A stretch of DNA of 64,000 nucleotides from Diphasiastrum complanatum (lineage: Eukaryota > Streptophyta > Lycopodiopsida > Lycopodiales > Lycopodiaceae): the NCBI GenBank assembly GCA_029204225.1, contig CM055095.1, forward strand, positions 17,989,561 to 18,053,560, read 5' to 3'. Each line of letters starts with the position of its first letter. The stretch's first letter is position 1. The notes beneath the pieces are model-generated. The model saw nothing but the letters and a program-made list of their open reading frames with translations, was not told the origin of the DNA and did no database searches. Positions 45,361 to 56,300 of this stretch are shown in pieces. Both the position numbers and the translations under genes were made by a program.

Positions 45361-46035
45361 TGGTATTAGAGCCGACTGGCCGGTCAGCTATGCGGATCTG
45401 ATGGAAATGGCCACTGTTTGGGGTTCATCAAGACAACTGTTGTGCAAGGTGCTGCCCACAGTGTAAGCACGGGTGCGTCCACGGTTGGGGTGGTCGGCAG
45501 AACGGGGGACTTGATGAGTCAAAGTGTTGCCCTCGAGGTGTAAGCACGGTCAGTTCTCGCGGTTCGGGATGGCGCTGTCTGGACGTAGGACGGATGAGGC
45601 AGAGTGCTGCCTAGGTAGGTGAAAGCACGATCTGTACCTTGTGGGGTGCAGGGCGACATATTCGAACTATACGGGTTAATCATTGATACGGAAATGCTGC
45701 TCGAATTCGGGTGTAAAGCACGGGTGGTTAGCTGCCGGTGCGGGATAGCTGCCGATCATTGAGCTATAAGGGCTATCGACCAAAAAGTGGTGGGGCGTGA
45801 CTGAGGCAATGTGCTGCTTAATGGTGAAAGCACGGATAGTTGGAGGGGTGTCCTATGTGGGCTAATTTTGTGATCGATTTGTATGGGCGCGGCCAGACAA
45901 AGGTTTGTTGGCAGGACCATCTCAAAGGGGGACCTTGTCTTTGTTACTTGTTAGTAAACCTGCCTGAGTGTCTTACTTGTATGTATTTGTGGTGTCTTAG
46001 TACTCGTGCTTTGCCTGGTTTGCATGATTGCTTGT
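45361..46035 (+). other. Outer element PBS and leader with five hairpin-like repeats
   Basis: PBS TGGTATTAGAGCC (one mismatch) lies at 45361-45373. Five units follow with GTGCT/AGCAC-type arms at 45449-45470, 45524-45547, 45604-45628, 45695-45721 and 45811-45833, each followed by a G-rich or GG-rich spacer. Homology to the inner element's leader is strong to about 45925 and fades by about 46035. Confidence 0.85.
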
Positions 46036-47675
46036 GATACAAGGAGCTGATGGCTCGAGAAGGAACCTTTCTTTTGAAGGCTGATACCATCAAACAAAGA
46101 GGACTACAAAATATGTGGGGCGGATTTGCAGTTCAAGTAATCGCACGTGAACGGCAACGAAACGACTCAATGTTTGCAAAGGATGGATGGCTAGCCAGTT
46201 TCTTGGGTTAGTTTCATTTGCGACAACGCCCACCAAGACGCAAGCAGAAAGTCAAAAGTTGGAAAGGGCAATTTCAGGGGAGATCTTCTATGGAGCAGTT
46301 GGTCTTCATTTTGGGACGGCCACCTTCGGAACTAAAACTCACTGAGCATGGGTGATATACAGTATCAGTTGGGTTTTTCCTCAAAGAGGAAAGACTAGGA
46401 TCCTCTTCAGAGATTGGCAACAAGTTGTATCGAGCCATAATCCTAGCAGATGGGAAGCAAAGTGTTGGAAAGGCTTTTTGTCCGAAGAACTCTACTCTAA
46501 GTCCGATCAGCTGATTTTATAAGTGGAGGGGAGCTATCACACACACCTCTCTCTTGGGGCAAATTTTGAATGAAAGTTTATCAAAACGGGGGCAAATTCA
46601 AGGTGACCTAGCCATACTCACACGAGGAGATTGGCAAACTTTGGACCTAATAAGTTGACAAGTTTTTGTTGTGGAAAGGAAAGCTTGTTATAGGCTTTCT
46701 CTAGACCAGCAATGATGAGGAAACATATGAGTACGCTGGCTTGTGTTACGTGTAAGGCAGCTGATCAATGAAGGAACTGTGAAAGTTGAGTCTTGCATGA
46801 GAGACTTGGTATTTCAAACGGACGTTAAGGGACAGTTCGCGTTGAGATCGGACTAGTGCAAACTCTAGGTGCATGTGTCTGATTCAAAGAGAGCTACTTG
46901 AAGCCAAGCTCGATGTACACTTCTTGTTTTGACTGTGAGGCAACTGACTAGTGATGAAATTGTGAAAGTCAAGTTTTGCGCGACGGACATGGTGCTTCAA
47001 AACAAACGCGAAGAGATAGTTCGGATGCGGATCAAACTGGTGCGACCCTTTGGCTTTCCACGAGGTCAATGGTTACATTTGGGCTGATTCAAAGAGCTAC
47101 TTCAAGCTAAGTGAGAGATGCATTGCGGAGTACTCAATCTTTGCCTACCTTAAAGAGCCAAGATGGAAAAGTATCAAGATCAGGCTGGGACAAGGAGAGA
47201 AATCAAGGTGCAGAACCAACAAGGCACAGAGTGGACCATAAAGTGGGCAATCAAACGATAAATCCTTTGGCTCAGGGAGCCTTGATACCTGTGCGGAACT
47301 GATCAAATCTGGAGCTCAGGGAGCTCAACACAAAGTGCATCAAGGACAAATCAGGAACTCAAAAGAATTCCAAAGTCGAAAGTCAGAAGCAACAGGGGCG
47401 AACATTTCAAAGAAAGGCCTCTGTCACCAGTTAATAAGGTTCTTGGGTTTTATGAAAGCGATATCAAATCTACGCTTTTCCCAGACAAAGAGATATTTTC
47501 AAGTTATGTAATTTTTCAGTACAAAGAGCTGAGCCTCCGACTTGTGGTGTGCCAGCTTCAATGTTAATAAAAAGTGGCCAGTAAATTGAGTACCAAGTAG
47601 TTTAAATGTATAGTTATTTTAATTGGGAGACACCTTTACTTTAATCTGACATCTGATGAGGACATCAGATTTTAT
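46036..47675 (+). other. Non-coding interior of the outer element
   Basis: Only frames shorter than 70 codons occur and none shows gag, protease or pol motifs. Two paragraphs of related wording occur near 46735-46850 and 46925-47040 (both contain GGCA(A/G)CTGA, GTGAAAGT and a TTG(C/A)ATGAGAGA-like part), suggesting an internal degenerate duplication of about 190 bases. Confidence 0.6.
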
Positions 47676-47689
47676 AAAGGTGGGGTGGA
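47676..47689 (+). promoter_or_regulatory. Outer element polypurine tract
   Basis: AAAGGTGGGGTGGA directly precedes the TGTTGTAAAG start of the 3' LTR. Confidence 0.85.
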
Positions 47690-48902
47690 TGTTGTAAAGC
47701 TATCTTCATAAGCTTTACTTCCGGCGCCACTGGCGCCAGCAGCGCCCCTACTGCTCCCGGCGCCAACGACGTCGGCGCCACTGTGACCAGAATCCAGCCG
47801 GCGCCAAGTTCCTATGGTTGAAAATCTTTGATCGGTTGTAGCGAAGTCCAGAGAGCTCAGATCGATGTGCAATCACCTCACACGATCTAGGCATGATTAA
47901 AGGAAGCCTGGGGATAAATAAAATCTAGAGAGAGAAAATGACTTTCTAGAAAGAGAAAATTCTAGAGAGAGAAAAATGTGCTTTACCAACTTGGGTAGAG
48001 TGTTTGGTATGAGGGAGGGGTGCCGAATCCCACCAATACTATAGGGGAGTGTGGGTTGCGACTCAGGGCGAGCTCCAACCAAGTCTCAGCCTCCCTTGCT
48101 GGAATGTTGTCATGGCTCTTGCCTTGGCATGCTAGCGCCCCGGAGACTAGGATCGGTCACACACTTGAAATGTAACCTTCTCAGATTTATCAATAAAGTG
48201 GGATTTTTCTCAAATTGACTCTAATTACCTTCTAGGTTTTAGTGTTCGGTAGAAGCGCCAGTTGTAAGGCCGCTTCAAAAATTTTAAGTTGGCACATAGC
48301 TGAGGGTTGTATCTTGGGACGCCAGCGGTATGCTGTAGGGACCATTCGGTCCGTGGCCCCAGTGGTATGCTATCGGGACCATTTGGTCCACAAACTGGTT
48401 GTCTCCATATCTGCCGCGGCTTGTGGTTCTGAGTGTTCCTTGCATGAACGTGAATGAGTTTAGCTCTTGGGAACGGGCTCTAACCTGTCGGCTGAGTTGG
48501 ATGGCTTGCTTGGGTGGAAGTTACTTGTTTATGGCTGTCCAGTCTGGCATGGCGCCAGGTTGGCTTCCAGCGCTCGTGACGAAGCTTTCAGTTGGTTAAG
48601 TCTGATGTAAGTCAGACCGCTTGCTTGGAATGGATGTTACTCGTTTGTAACGAAGCTTCGAGTTGGTTAAGTTTGATGTATGTCGGGTGGCTTGCTTGGA
48701 GGAAGTCACCCACACCGGGACCCCCGATCTGGCATGGCGCCAAGTTGGATCTCAATGTTGGTTTTCGAAACTTCAAGTTGGTTAAGTCTGGTCGTTGTTG
48801 GCGAGTTGGCTGCTTGTATGTCAAGTGGGTTTGGATGGCAAGAGTTGAAGGCTGAGAAGCTAAGTCGTGGTTCATGGCTCCCTTTGGGATGCCTACGCTA
48901 CA
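47690..48902 (+). repeat. Outer element 3' LTR (1213 bp), carrying the uninterrupted chromovirus target site
   Basis: It is the full-length LTR from TGTTGT to GCTACA. The bases around 48156-48160 (GTCAC then ACACTTG) are the intact equivalent of the interrupted site in the 5' LTR. Confidence 0.92.
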
Positions 48903-49402
48903 CAGGCCTTGACATGGAATTAAATCATGGCGTGACCAATAATCTCGAGTACTGGAGGGCCAGTCTATTATATTAGCACTATTCCAGGTCCTTAACCGAA
49001 TATGGCCATAACAGCGCTTGTTTACTCACTCTGATCAGAACACGGACGTCTACGACTCCTCAGTTTCTGATCAGATGATGACTATCTTTGACGCCTGAGG
49101 AACTCGCAATGTCATACTGCTCTTCCATTTATTTCAGAACTATACTTCACATTGAATCTGATTTCATTAGTACCACACACAAACCATCTCTAATCTCTTT
49201 GGTGGACTATACTCTTGTTTTAGAGTATGAATTAATTTTTAGGATCTTGTTGGGCAATCAGAACTCTTAAAGCTATGATTACATTTAGCATAAGCTGTCT
49301 ATTAGACTATTTTTTTAGCAGCCAATTAGAACGGGAGAGCTATTCCACAATATTTCTGCTCTCTTCTCCGTTCGTGTTCTTCTATCTCCCTTGCCCCATC
49401 AT

Positions 49403-49474
49403 ACACATGTGTCTATGTTGGGTCTAGTGTGGTCATGAACACACGTGTCTATGTTGGATCTAGTGTGGTCATGC
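49403..49474. repeat. 36-bp tandem duplication
   Basis: Units 49403-49438 and 49439-49474 differ at three positions and each contains an ACACAYGTGT-like palindrome and TCTAGTGTGGTCATG. Confidence 0.9.
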
Positions 49475-51520
49475 ACATGCAGCATATTGGTAAAGGTGTC
49501 AGGACTTGGTTCCGTCAACGATAACCTTGCCATGCAGGATTGCCCCACAAGTAAATGTACTATATATATTTCAATTTTGAAAAAATAAATAACAAAACAT
49601 TGTGATTCTTCCTTTTGAGAAAAAGTGAGATGATTATCTAAGTGTGAGATTGCCAAACATGTATTTTGCTATTTTTCCAATGATCGTGAGTAGAGAATCA
49701 CACGGTAGTGCTTTTCTATCAAATTTACGTATCACAACAATACACAAGCACTCTTTAATCATGCATTTGAGAGTGACTACTTTTTGTTGCATGCAGGCTG
49801 AATAGATTTCTTCAGACCAAGAAGTTGCACCCAATAGTGACTCTAGTGAGTCCAATTAGGACTAGGAGTTGTGTTAGGAATGTATAGTTGTAATCTAGTT
49901 ATACTTTAAGAACTATTCCGTTGTAACACTTCTGATATGTTGATGTGTGTGTGTGTTGGGGGGGGGTGGGGGGGGGGGGAGAGGATTTTGGATTTTAATT
50001 TCATTTGAAATTTTTAGGTTTATTATGTAATGAAGAAAACTTTGATATGATTATGATAATGTTATGTGATGTTGATATATCTACTAATGATATGGAATTT
50101 TTGTTGATCATGGTAAAGATAATTTTATGTTATGATGCATTAATGATGATGATATCTCTGTATGAATTTTGTTTTTAGATTTATAGCATCGATGACCATC
50201 TATTATAAAATGGCTCCATTATGTCCCTTTTTTGTAAAGGTTTATAATGTTTGTGAAAGTCGGTTATACCAATGCTTATATGCGTAGAAATTCTGATGTT
50301 TATACAAATGGTTACTCAACACTACTTATGATGTATATGATATCGTGCTCATACTGAGGGTCATTATCATTGTTGGTCTTTGTTTATTCCGGCCCTTCAA
50401 TTCCAACGCCATTATTGAAGCTTTTCATTTTTCAAAAACATTTTTTATGACCAAAGGCCTTGGTATTTCTCACTCAAAATGCTCGAACCTTTGTACAAAC
50501 AATCTCTTACTTCCAATGAGGTCGTGTATGGCCCAAGAGAAAATTTGACATTAGAACCTTGGCAAATATCAATGTTGTTCTAGATACTCGTAAGCTACTA
50601 CAATAGATCAACATATAGCTAACTAAGATGGTTTGATTTCATTGGTTAATTATTGGCATGCTTGCCATATGCTAAGTAAATAACAAATTTTGTACATAAA
50701 TGATATACAAGAGTTGAAAACCTGTAGTTGGAAATTTCAACAAGTGCTTTGGAGATGCAGCTTAAATGATGACAACTTTTTTGCTTATATCGAGATTTGA
50801 AGAGACATTTTCCTCGTGCACAACGTACATATGGAGCTAGTGTCATTCCTTCGTAGAAGAAAAATTAAGACGACATTTTACAATGGAGGGATAGTGGGTG
50901 GAAGGAAAGATATTGGCGATCATCTCCAAGCATGTTCATTGGATAGAAGATGAGATATTTGAGATTGCATTATTCCCAATATATACTATGTACAACACAA
51001 GGCTCCAAACGTCAACACTTGAGACTCAAGTGTAGACTCAAGTGTAGCTTCTTCATGGGCATGAGGTTTTGCTCTTATCACTCAACCAAGTCGTGTGGAG
51101 GACCACATATGCTTTTGATGGATGACCTTTTTTCAAAATGCTCTCTCAACCCCCGTAACAGGTAAAAGTAAACCTAATCTAAAATATGAATCTAACCTCA
51201 ATTCCAAGAAAAGGTGGGTTGGGGGGAGAGGACTACTATTCCTAGAAATGAATTGAACACGTACAAAGTGAAACAAAAGCTATGTAAAGACAAAGGTTTA
51301 AGGAACATAGGTATAAGAACATCTTGAGATGTAAAGCATTGGAGCATAGTTGGGGGGCCGTTGTCTCCAAAGATCTTTTATGGCATTTTTGTCCATGCAT
51401 CCCATCATTCATGACTAGTTATCACATGCAATGTGGTAAATTGGTTTTAGAAAAGGGACATTTAGATGTCATGTGACAATAAGTCCTAAGTGAGATGTGG
51501 GGAAAGATTTCTTTCATAGT

Positions 51521-51628
51521 GTGATTTTGTGTACATGTTGTAGAGGGTATGAAAAGTTGGTGAATTGCAACTCTTTGAATATGACTCTGTGTGCATGTTG
51601 CAGAAGGTATGAAAAGGTGGTAAACAGA
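51521..51628. repeat. 60-bp tandem duplication (second unit partial)
   Basis: GTGTACATGTTGTAGA and GTGTGCATGTTGCAGA, each followed by GGTATGAAAAG, recur at a spacing of 60 bases. Confidence 0.85.
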
Positions 51629-52482
51629 ATAGCATATTCAACCGCAGTTGGTGTTGCATCTAGGCCTCACACGTGGTGATGCTAAGATATCATGCGTGTG
51701 GATCTCAAAGATGCCTCCAACCTTGACTTCGACATTAGTTGCGGCTAAATATACGCTATTTCACAAGAACCTCACACTTACATCTGGTGACAACCCTAGA
51801 GCACACATGTACAGGATTAGAGGATTCTGTCAACGGGTTGTTGCCACATGGCAAAATCTGGTTTGAAATGTTGTTTCTTTTAGGGAACTTCCCAACATTT
51901 AATTTTCATATGAATGCCTGCATTTTTTAATTTCATTTCAGCCTTTCCAAAAGAAAGGTGATCAGTTTCATAAAATCCTGACATTAAAGAAAAATCGTAG
52001 CCATGAAAAGTCCATTCTATGTTTCCACCTTTCAAAACAATGCAACCTGCCTTTCACTGTGACGGGGACATCTGGCATCATCCAGCGGTGCGCATTCACT
52101 GATCCATGGCGCCACGCCGCGTTCGGAAGTTTATACGTTGCTACTCTCCTTGGGACGTCTCCCTCCGGCGGTCTACCTTACTTTGGGACGCGAATTTCGA
52201 GTAAAAGGAATCCAATAGAATCCCTTCATTTCCGCCTTGTCTCCTCCTCCTCTTCTCGCTGCTTCAGCTGCGTAGAAGAAAATCTAGCAACTATGGCTGC
52301 TGCAATAATTGCTCTGGATCGGAATAGCATCCATGGAGTGATGGCAGATGCAAAGGTGAAGGATCAAACCATAAACTGCTTTGCCTCTCATGGCCTGCAT
52401 GATCTGCATGTTCATGATCTAGCTGGATTCTGATAAATTTAGCAATAAGCATGGTTTTTTTGGATTCTGAGAAGCAAGCTCC

Positions 52483-52648
52483 GTACAGTTTGAAGCAATC
52501 TTGATCCAAGGCATGATATGCTGCAGGTGGGCTTGGAACCTTGCCTCAGAAACCCAAGCTCTGACGTACAGCTTGAAGCAATATTGATCCAAGGCATGAT
52601 ATGCCGTTGGGCTTCGAACATTGCTTCAGAAACCCAGCATGACTGATC
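52483..52648. repeat. 83-bp tandem duplication in the 5' region of host gene 2
   Basis: Copies start at 52483 and 52566 with GTACAGYTTGAAGCAAT; both continue TTGATCCAAGGCATGATATG and end in CAGAAACCC. Confidence 0.9.
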
Positions 52649-52927
52649 ATGTGACTGCATGCTCAGCATCGGTTGCCATGAAAAACAAGCTTACTCTTGT
52701 AATAAACCACCACCATGATGTACAATTTGGAGAGAAAAAAACGTAACACTATTTTTCGACTGAGTGAGATGCGTGATCATGGAAATGGAAGTGACAGCAT
52801 GATCAGCATTGCCTGATTGAAAAAACACGCCCACTCTCGTAACAAGCCATCATATAAACTTAGTGACCAAATTTAATCAAGGTCAGAACTTAGAAATACT
52901 TCTTTGCATAATAGCATGGTAATTAAC

Positions 52928-52935
52928 TATAAATA
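52928..52935 (+). promoter_or_regulatory. Candidate TATA box of host gene 2
   Basis: TATAAATA lies 422 bases upstream of the ATG at 53357. It would give a 5' UTR of about 390 bases that spans the degenerate GCTGCAGAAAAGCTTAGC repeats. No experimental support is visible. Confidence 0.35.
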
Positions 52936-52973
52936 CAGCTGTGGATTGTGATATTTGCTCAAAGCAGAATATT

Positions 52974-53375
52974 CTGCTGCAGAAAAGCTTAGCTGATTCT
53001 GAGCAGATTTGTTCAAGGTCAGAAATATTTCTGTGTTTAATACAACTGTCAGTAACTGTACATTCAGCTGAGGATTGTGATCTTTCTGTGGACGTAAGGA
53101 TACTGACTGTGTTTTGCTTGCAATCGCGATCCTGCACAGTGCATATATGTCCTTTCCGTGGATTTCACCAGTGGATTTTTAGCTCAGAGCACAAGGTTTT
53201 GCTGCAGAAAAGCTTAGCTAGTTCTGAGCAGACTTATTTTTCTACATAATATTTTTGCATGGGATTTGCTTTTGAATGCGATCCTGCATACCGTGAATTG
53301 CAGCAGTGGATATCTGCTAAAAGAAAAAGATTTTGCTGCAAAAAAGCTTAGCCAATATGGAGATGCAGATGTTTG
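52974..53375. repeat. Three dispersed degenerate repeats running into the start of host gene 2
   Basis: The core GCTGCAGAAAAGCTTAGC occurs at about 52977 and 53200, and as GCTGCAAAAAAGCTTAGC at about 53335. Each is preceded by a GTGGAT...GCT stretch and followed by a (G)AGCAGA/TGCAGA stretch. The third copy reaches the start codon cluster at 53357-53371. Confidence 0.75.
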
Positions 53376-56300
53376 CAGCAGCGAGGGATCCAGCAGAAGC
53401 AGAGAGCAATTTGATCTCTATTGTTGGGAGCTACATCACTGACGTGTTGCTGCAGGATGGCGAGCAGCGTCGGCTGCACAAGGAGCAGTGTGCGGAGCAG
53501 CTACAGCTTCACGGCGATGACGAGGCTCAAGCTGAGTACGCGGATCAGGCAATTCTGGCCAATTTAGACTGGGGAATCGACGCCCTGGACAAAGCCATCT
53601 GCACATCCCATCATGAAACCAAAAATGCTTTGCTAGAGCAGGCGCACAAGATGCTTCAGGTATGTGCTCTGCTCGACACCAGATCAAGCACGGCAGGCGT
53701 GCCCAATACCTATCTCTCTGCTTGGGCTCATCTCCACCTTGCCTTTGTCTGTAAACTACGTGATGATGATAACAAGGCTACCGTCCACATGATGGAAATG
53801 TTTTTGATCGATCCACTTTACGCTAGAATTAATTTTGCTCCCCATCTGTGGGAGATCCTCTTCGATTCTCACCTAACTAGCATCCATGCATGGTATTCGG
53901 AGTATTGCAACAAGATCCAATCTGCTAGCTCTAACTCCAATACAGTTGAGGAATTGAGCTCAGAGCTGGCAGTACAACAGCTGCAGCAGCTGAAGAATTT
54001 GTATGAGGATTCTCTTGACGATCATACCCGGAGGTATGCGAGGTGCTACCGAGATTGGTTAAATCCCGAGGTGACAAGAAAGTGGGCTACCTTCCTTTTG
54101 CCAATAGTAGAGGCGCCCATTTGTACACTTTTGTTTCCTGATCAGGAAAATGATTTGTGTGAGCAAATTATATCTCCTGAGAGCACATCACTACGCAGCC
54201 ATCTGCCTGAGAGGAATGAATCCTCCAGTGCCTTAGAGGATGGCAGTTTTCAGCAAAGCAGGTACAGTCTCTCTTCCCGTTGTTCTAAGACTACCGTCAA
54301 TTGGCTTTTCAACAAAGAATTAAACAGAGTGGTTTACTCTTGTGTAATTTGAAGGTGTATATCAAGAATTGATTATTCTGGGGTGCAATGCACTGCCATG
54401 CAGGGGTTTTGACGGGCCTGAGCACAGTGAGAACGGAGAGCTCCATTTTCAAAGTTTTGATAAAAATGTATGACGAATTTTTCAAACATTTGTTGATCCA
54501 ATATGCTGTCTTTGAAATTCAGCGCCAGTTATGTTTTGTTCACTTTCTGTGGAGGACTAATGTGCACTTCAATTGCAGTCAATGCAGCCAGTATTGGACG
54601 ATGATGGAATGGATAGTTTTCAGTCCAGGAAGTACTGCAGCTCTTTTGATCTAGATACTCCCGATCGCGAGAGGAAGGATATAATGTTGAACTTACAGCA
54701 CATTAAAGGAAAATCAAAGCTTTCAAGGCCTACTGATCAGCAAGAACAAACAATTGAAGAGGCTAGCATTTTCAGAAGATCACTAAGGACAATGGCAGAA
54801 TCCAAGGAGTTGGAAGGGTCAATCCAATCTTCAAATGCATCTTCACCCTCTAGTTCCTTTGACAATGGTCTCTTGCACGAGAGTTCAGAAATGGAGGTAA
54901 GAAAGAGAAGGTGTGATCTTCTTGTGCTCTGTTCAAGCAAATTCTGTATCGATAGTAGTCCAGCTTTGGTCTTGAAATGTTTATGGATTGATATGTGCCA
55001 AAACAGGAATCTTTTGATCGATCAGCAAAGGTTAAAGCCGCAAGGACAGAAGTAAGAGTCGATGCACTTAGAAAGTATCCTTCTATTAAGGAACAGACTA
55101 GAGCCAATGTCAAAAGTATGGCAAAGGCTCGATTTTTTGGACGTTCTAAAAGCAGGTCAATTTCTTTGAAGGCCCCATCCTCTTTCCTGTAGCTTTTCTA
55201 CTTGTTGTGGTGGTCAGTGACTGCTTTTTGTAACTCTGCAAAATTTTCAGGAAAATTGGACTAAGCATGATTTTGAATCGTGAATAATGATCTTTTTATT
55301 GTTTGGTATTACAGTTCCATGCTCGGCAGTGGAAGACATTCAGGGGAGTTAGAGAAAGCAACCTTTATTGCCAGGGCACCCAAAGATTTTATATGCCCAA
55401 TCACGAGCCAACTTTTTAGTGATCCAGTGACACTAGAAACAGGCCAAACTTATGAGAGAAAAGCAATCCAGGAATGGCTGAATCGTGGAAATACTACTTG
55501 CCCAATCACTCGACAGTCACTAAGAATCAATGTATTGCCCAAAACAAACTATGTTTTGAAGAGGTTAGTTGCCAGTTGGAAGGAGCAGCATGTAGACCTT
55601 TCTCAGGAGTTCAGCTCAGAATCTTTTGGACCTCAAACACCAACTGCGTCTCTACCCTTTCTAGAGCTCCCAGAAAAGCAAGGCTTTAAAGGAGATTCAC
55701 CTCAAGGTTCTCCAAAAAGCATCTCCTCCTGCTGCAGCATGAATGCTAAATCTGCTCCCAAGGAAACTATGTGCAGTTCCCTGGAAAGTCCTGAGGTGCC
55801 ACAAAGTCTTGCTGGTCTGGTCAGTGAACTGAAGAAGACAATTCTTTCTTTGTGCAACTCTGAAGATCTTCATGAATGTGAGGAGTCAGTTTCAGAAGTA
55901 GGAACAATCTGGTCTGAATCAAAAGGACATTCAAGCATAGAATGGTACTTAACAAAGAAAGAGGTAATCAGTAGCTTGGTAGATATTCTGGCAAGCTCCC
56001 AGTCAATGGAGGTCTGTCACACAATCATTAACCTTTTTTCAGCTCTTATCAAAAAGAATGAAAACATTCGAGCGATAATTGTAAGTGCAAGCCCCAGCAT
56101 GGACTGCATACTCAATCCTCTCAAAACAGGGATCATGCAGACACTGAGTCTTCTGTATCAACTAAAGCTTCCTCTTTCAGAGCTCTTGAAACTTGACTTG
56201 ATCTTTGATGTCACCAAAGCCTTAAAAATCTACTCCAAAAAGGATAATTTCACAGATGAGCACGTTATGGTGGTTCACCCCATGACTGCTGCGTTGAGTT

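Larger units (their letters stand above)
37968..48902 (+). mobile_element. Outer non-coding LTR retrotransposon (LARD-like), interrupted by a chromovirus
   Basis: The 5' LTR (37968-38438 plus 44623-45358) and 3' LTR (47690-48902, 1213 bp) both begin TGTTGTAAAGC and end GCTACA. The flanks carry the 5-bp target duplication CAGGC (37963-37967 and 48903-48907). A PBS lies at 45361 and a polypurine tract at 47676-47689. Without the nested element it is about 4.75 kb. The 2.3-kb interior has no gag or pol similarity in any frame, which fits a large retrotransposon derivative that depends on proteins from another element. Its leader is shared with the inner chromovirus. Confidence 0.88.
48908..52480. 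other. Unassigned intergenic stretch upstream of host gene 2
   Basis: No domain or element recognised. It contains a 36-bp tandem duplication (49403-49474), a (GT)n and G-run (49944-49979) and a 60-bp tandem duplication (51521-51628). A pyrimidine-rich block near 52240-52262 is followed by an ATG at 52292 (MAAAIIALDRNS...). This could be an alternative first exon of host gene 2, with a donor at 52355 (AAAG/GTGAAG) whose phase fits an acceptor before ATG 53369. I rate that lower than a start at 53357. Confidence 0.4.

Noticed and set aside
45361-45833. CRISPR-like array from the regularly spaced GTGCT/AGCAC units
   Set aside because: Repeats are short and degenerate, spacers are homologous between the two elements and of unequal length, and the genome is eukaryotic.
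52059-52433. 124-codon frame upstream of the LIN gene as a separate gene
   Set aside because: No recognisable motif, low-quality start, and surrounded by degenerate repeats; at most part of an alternative LIN first exon.
53436-53687. Minus-strand 83-codon frame opposite LIN exon 1
   Set aside because: Shadow of the real coding strand; no motif of its own.
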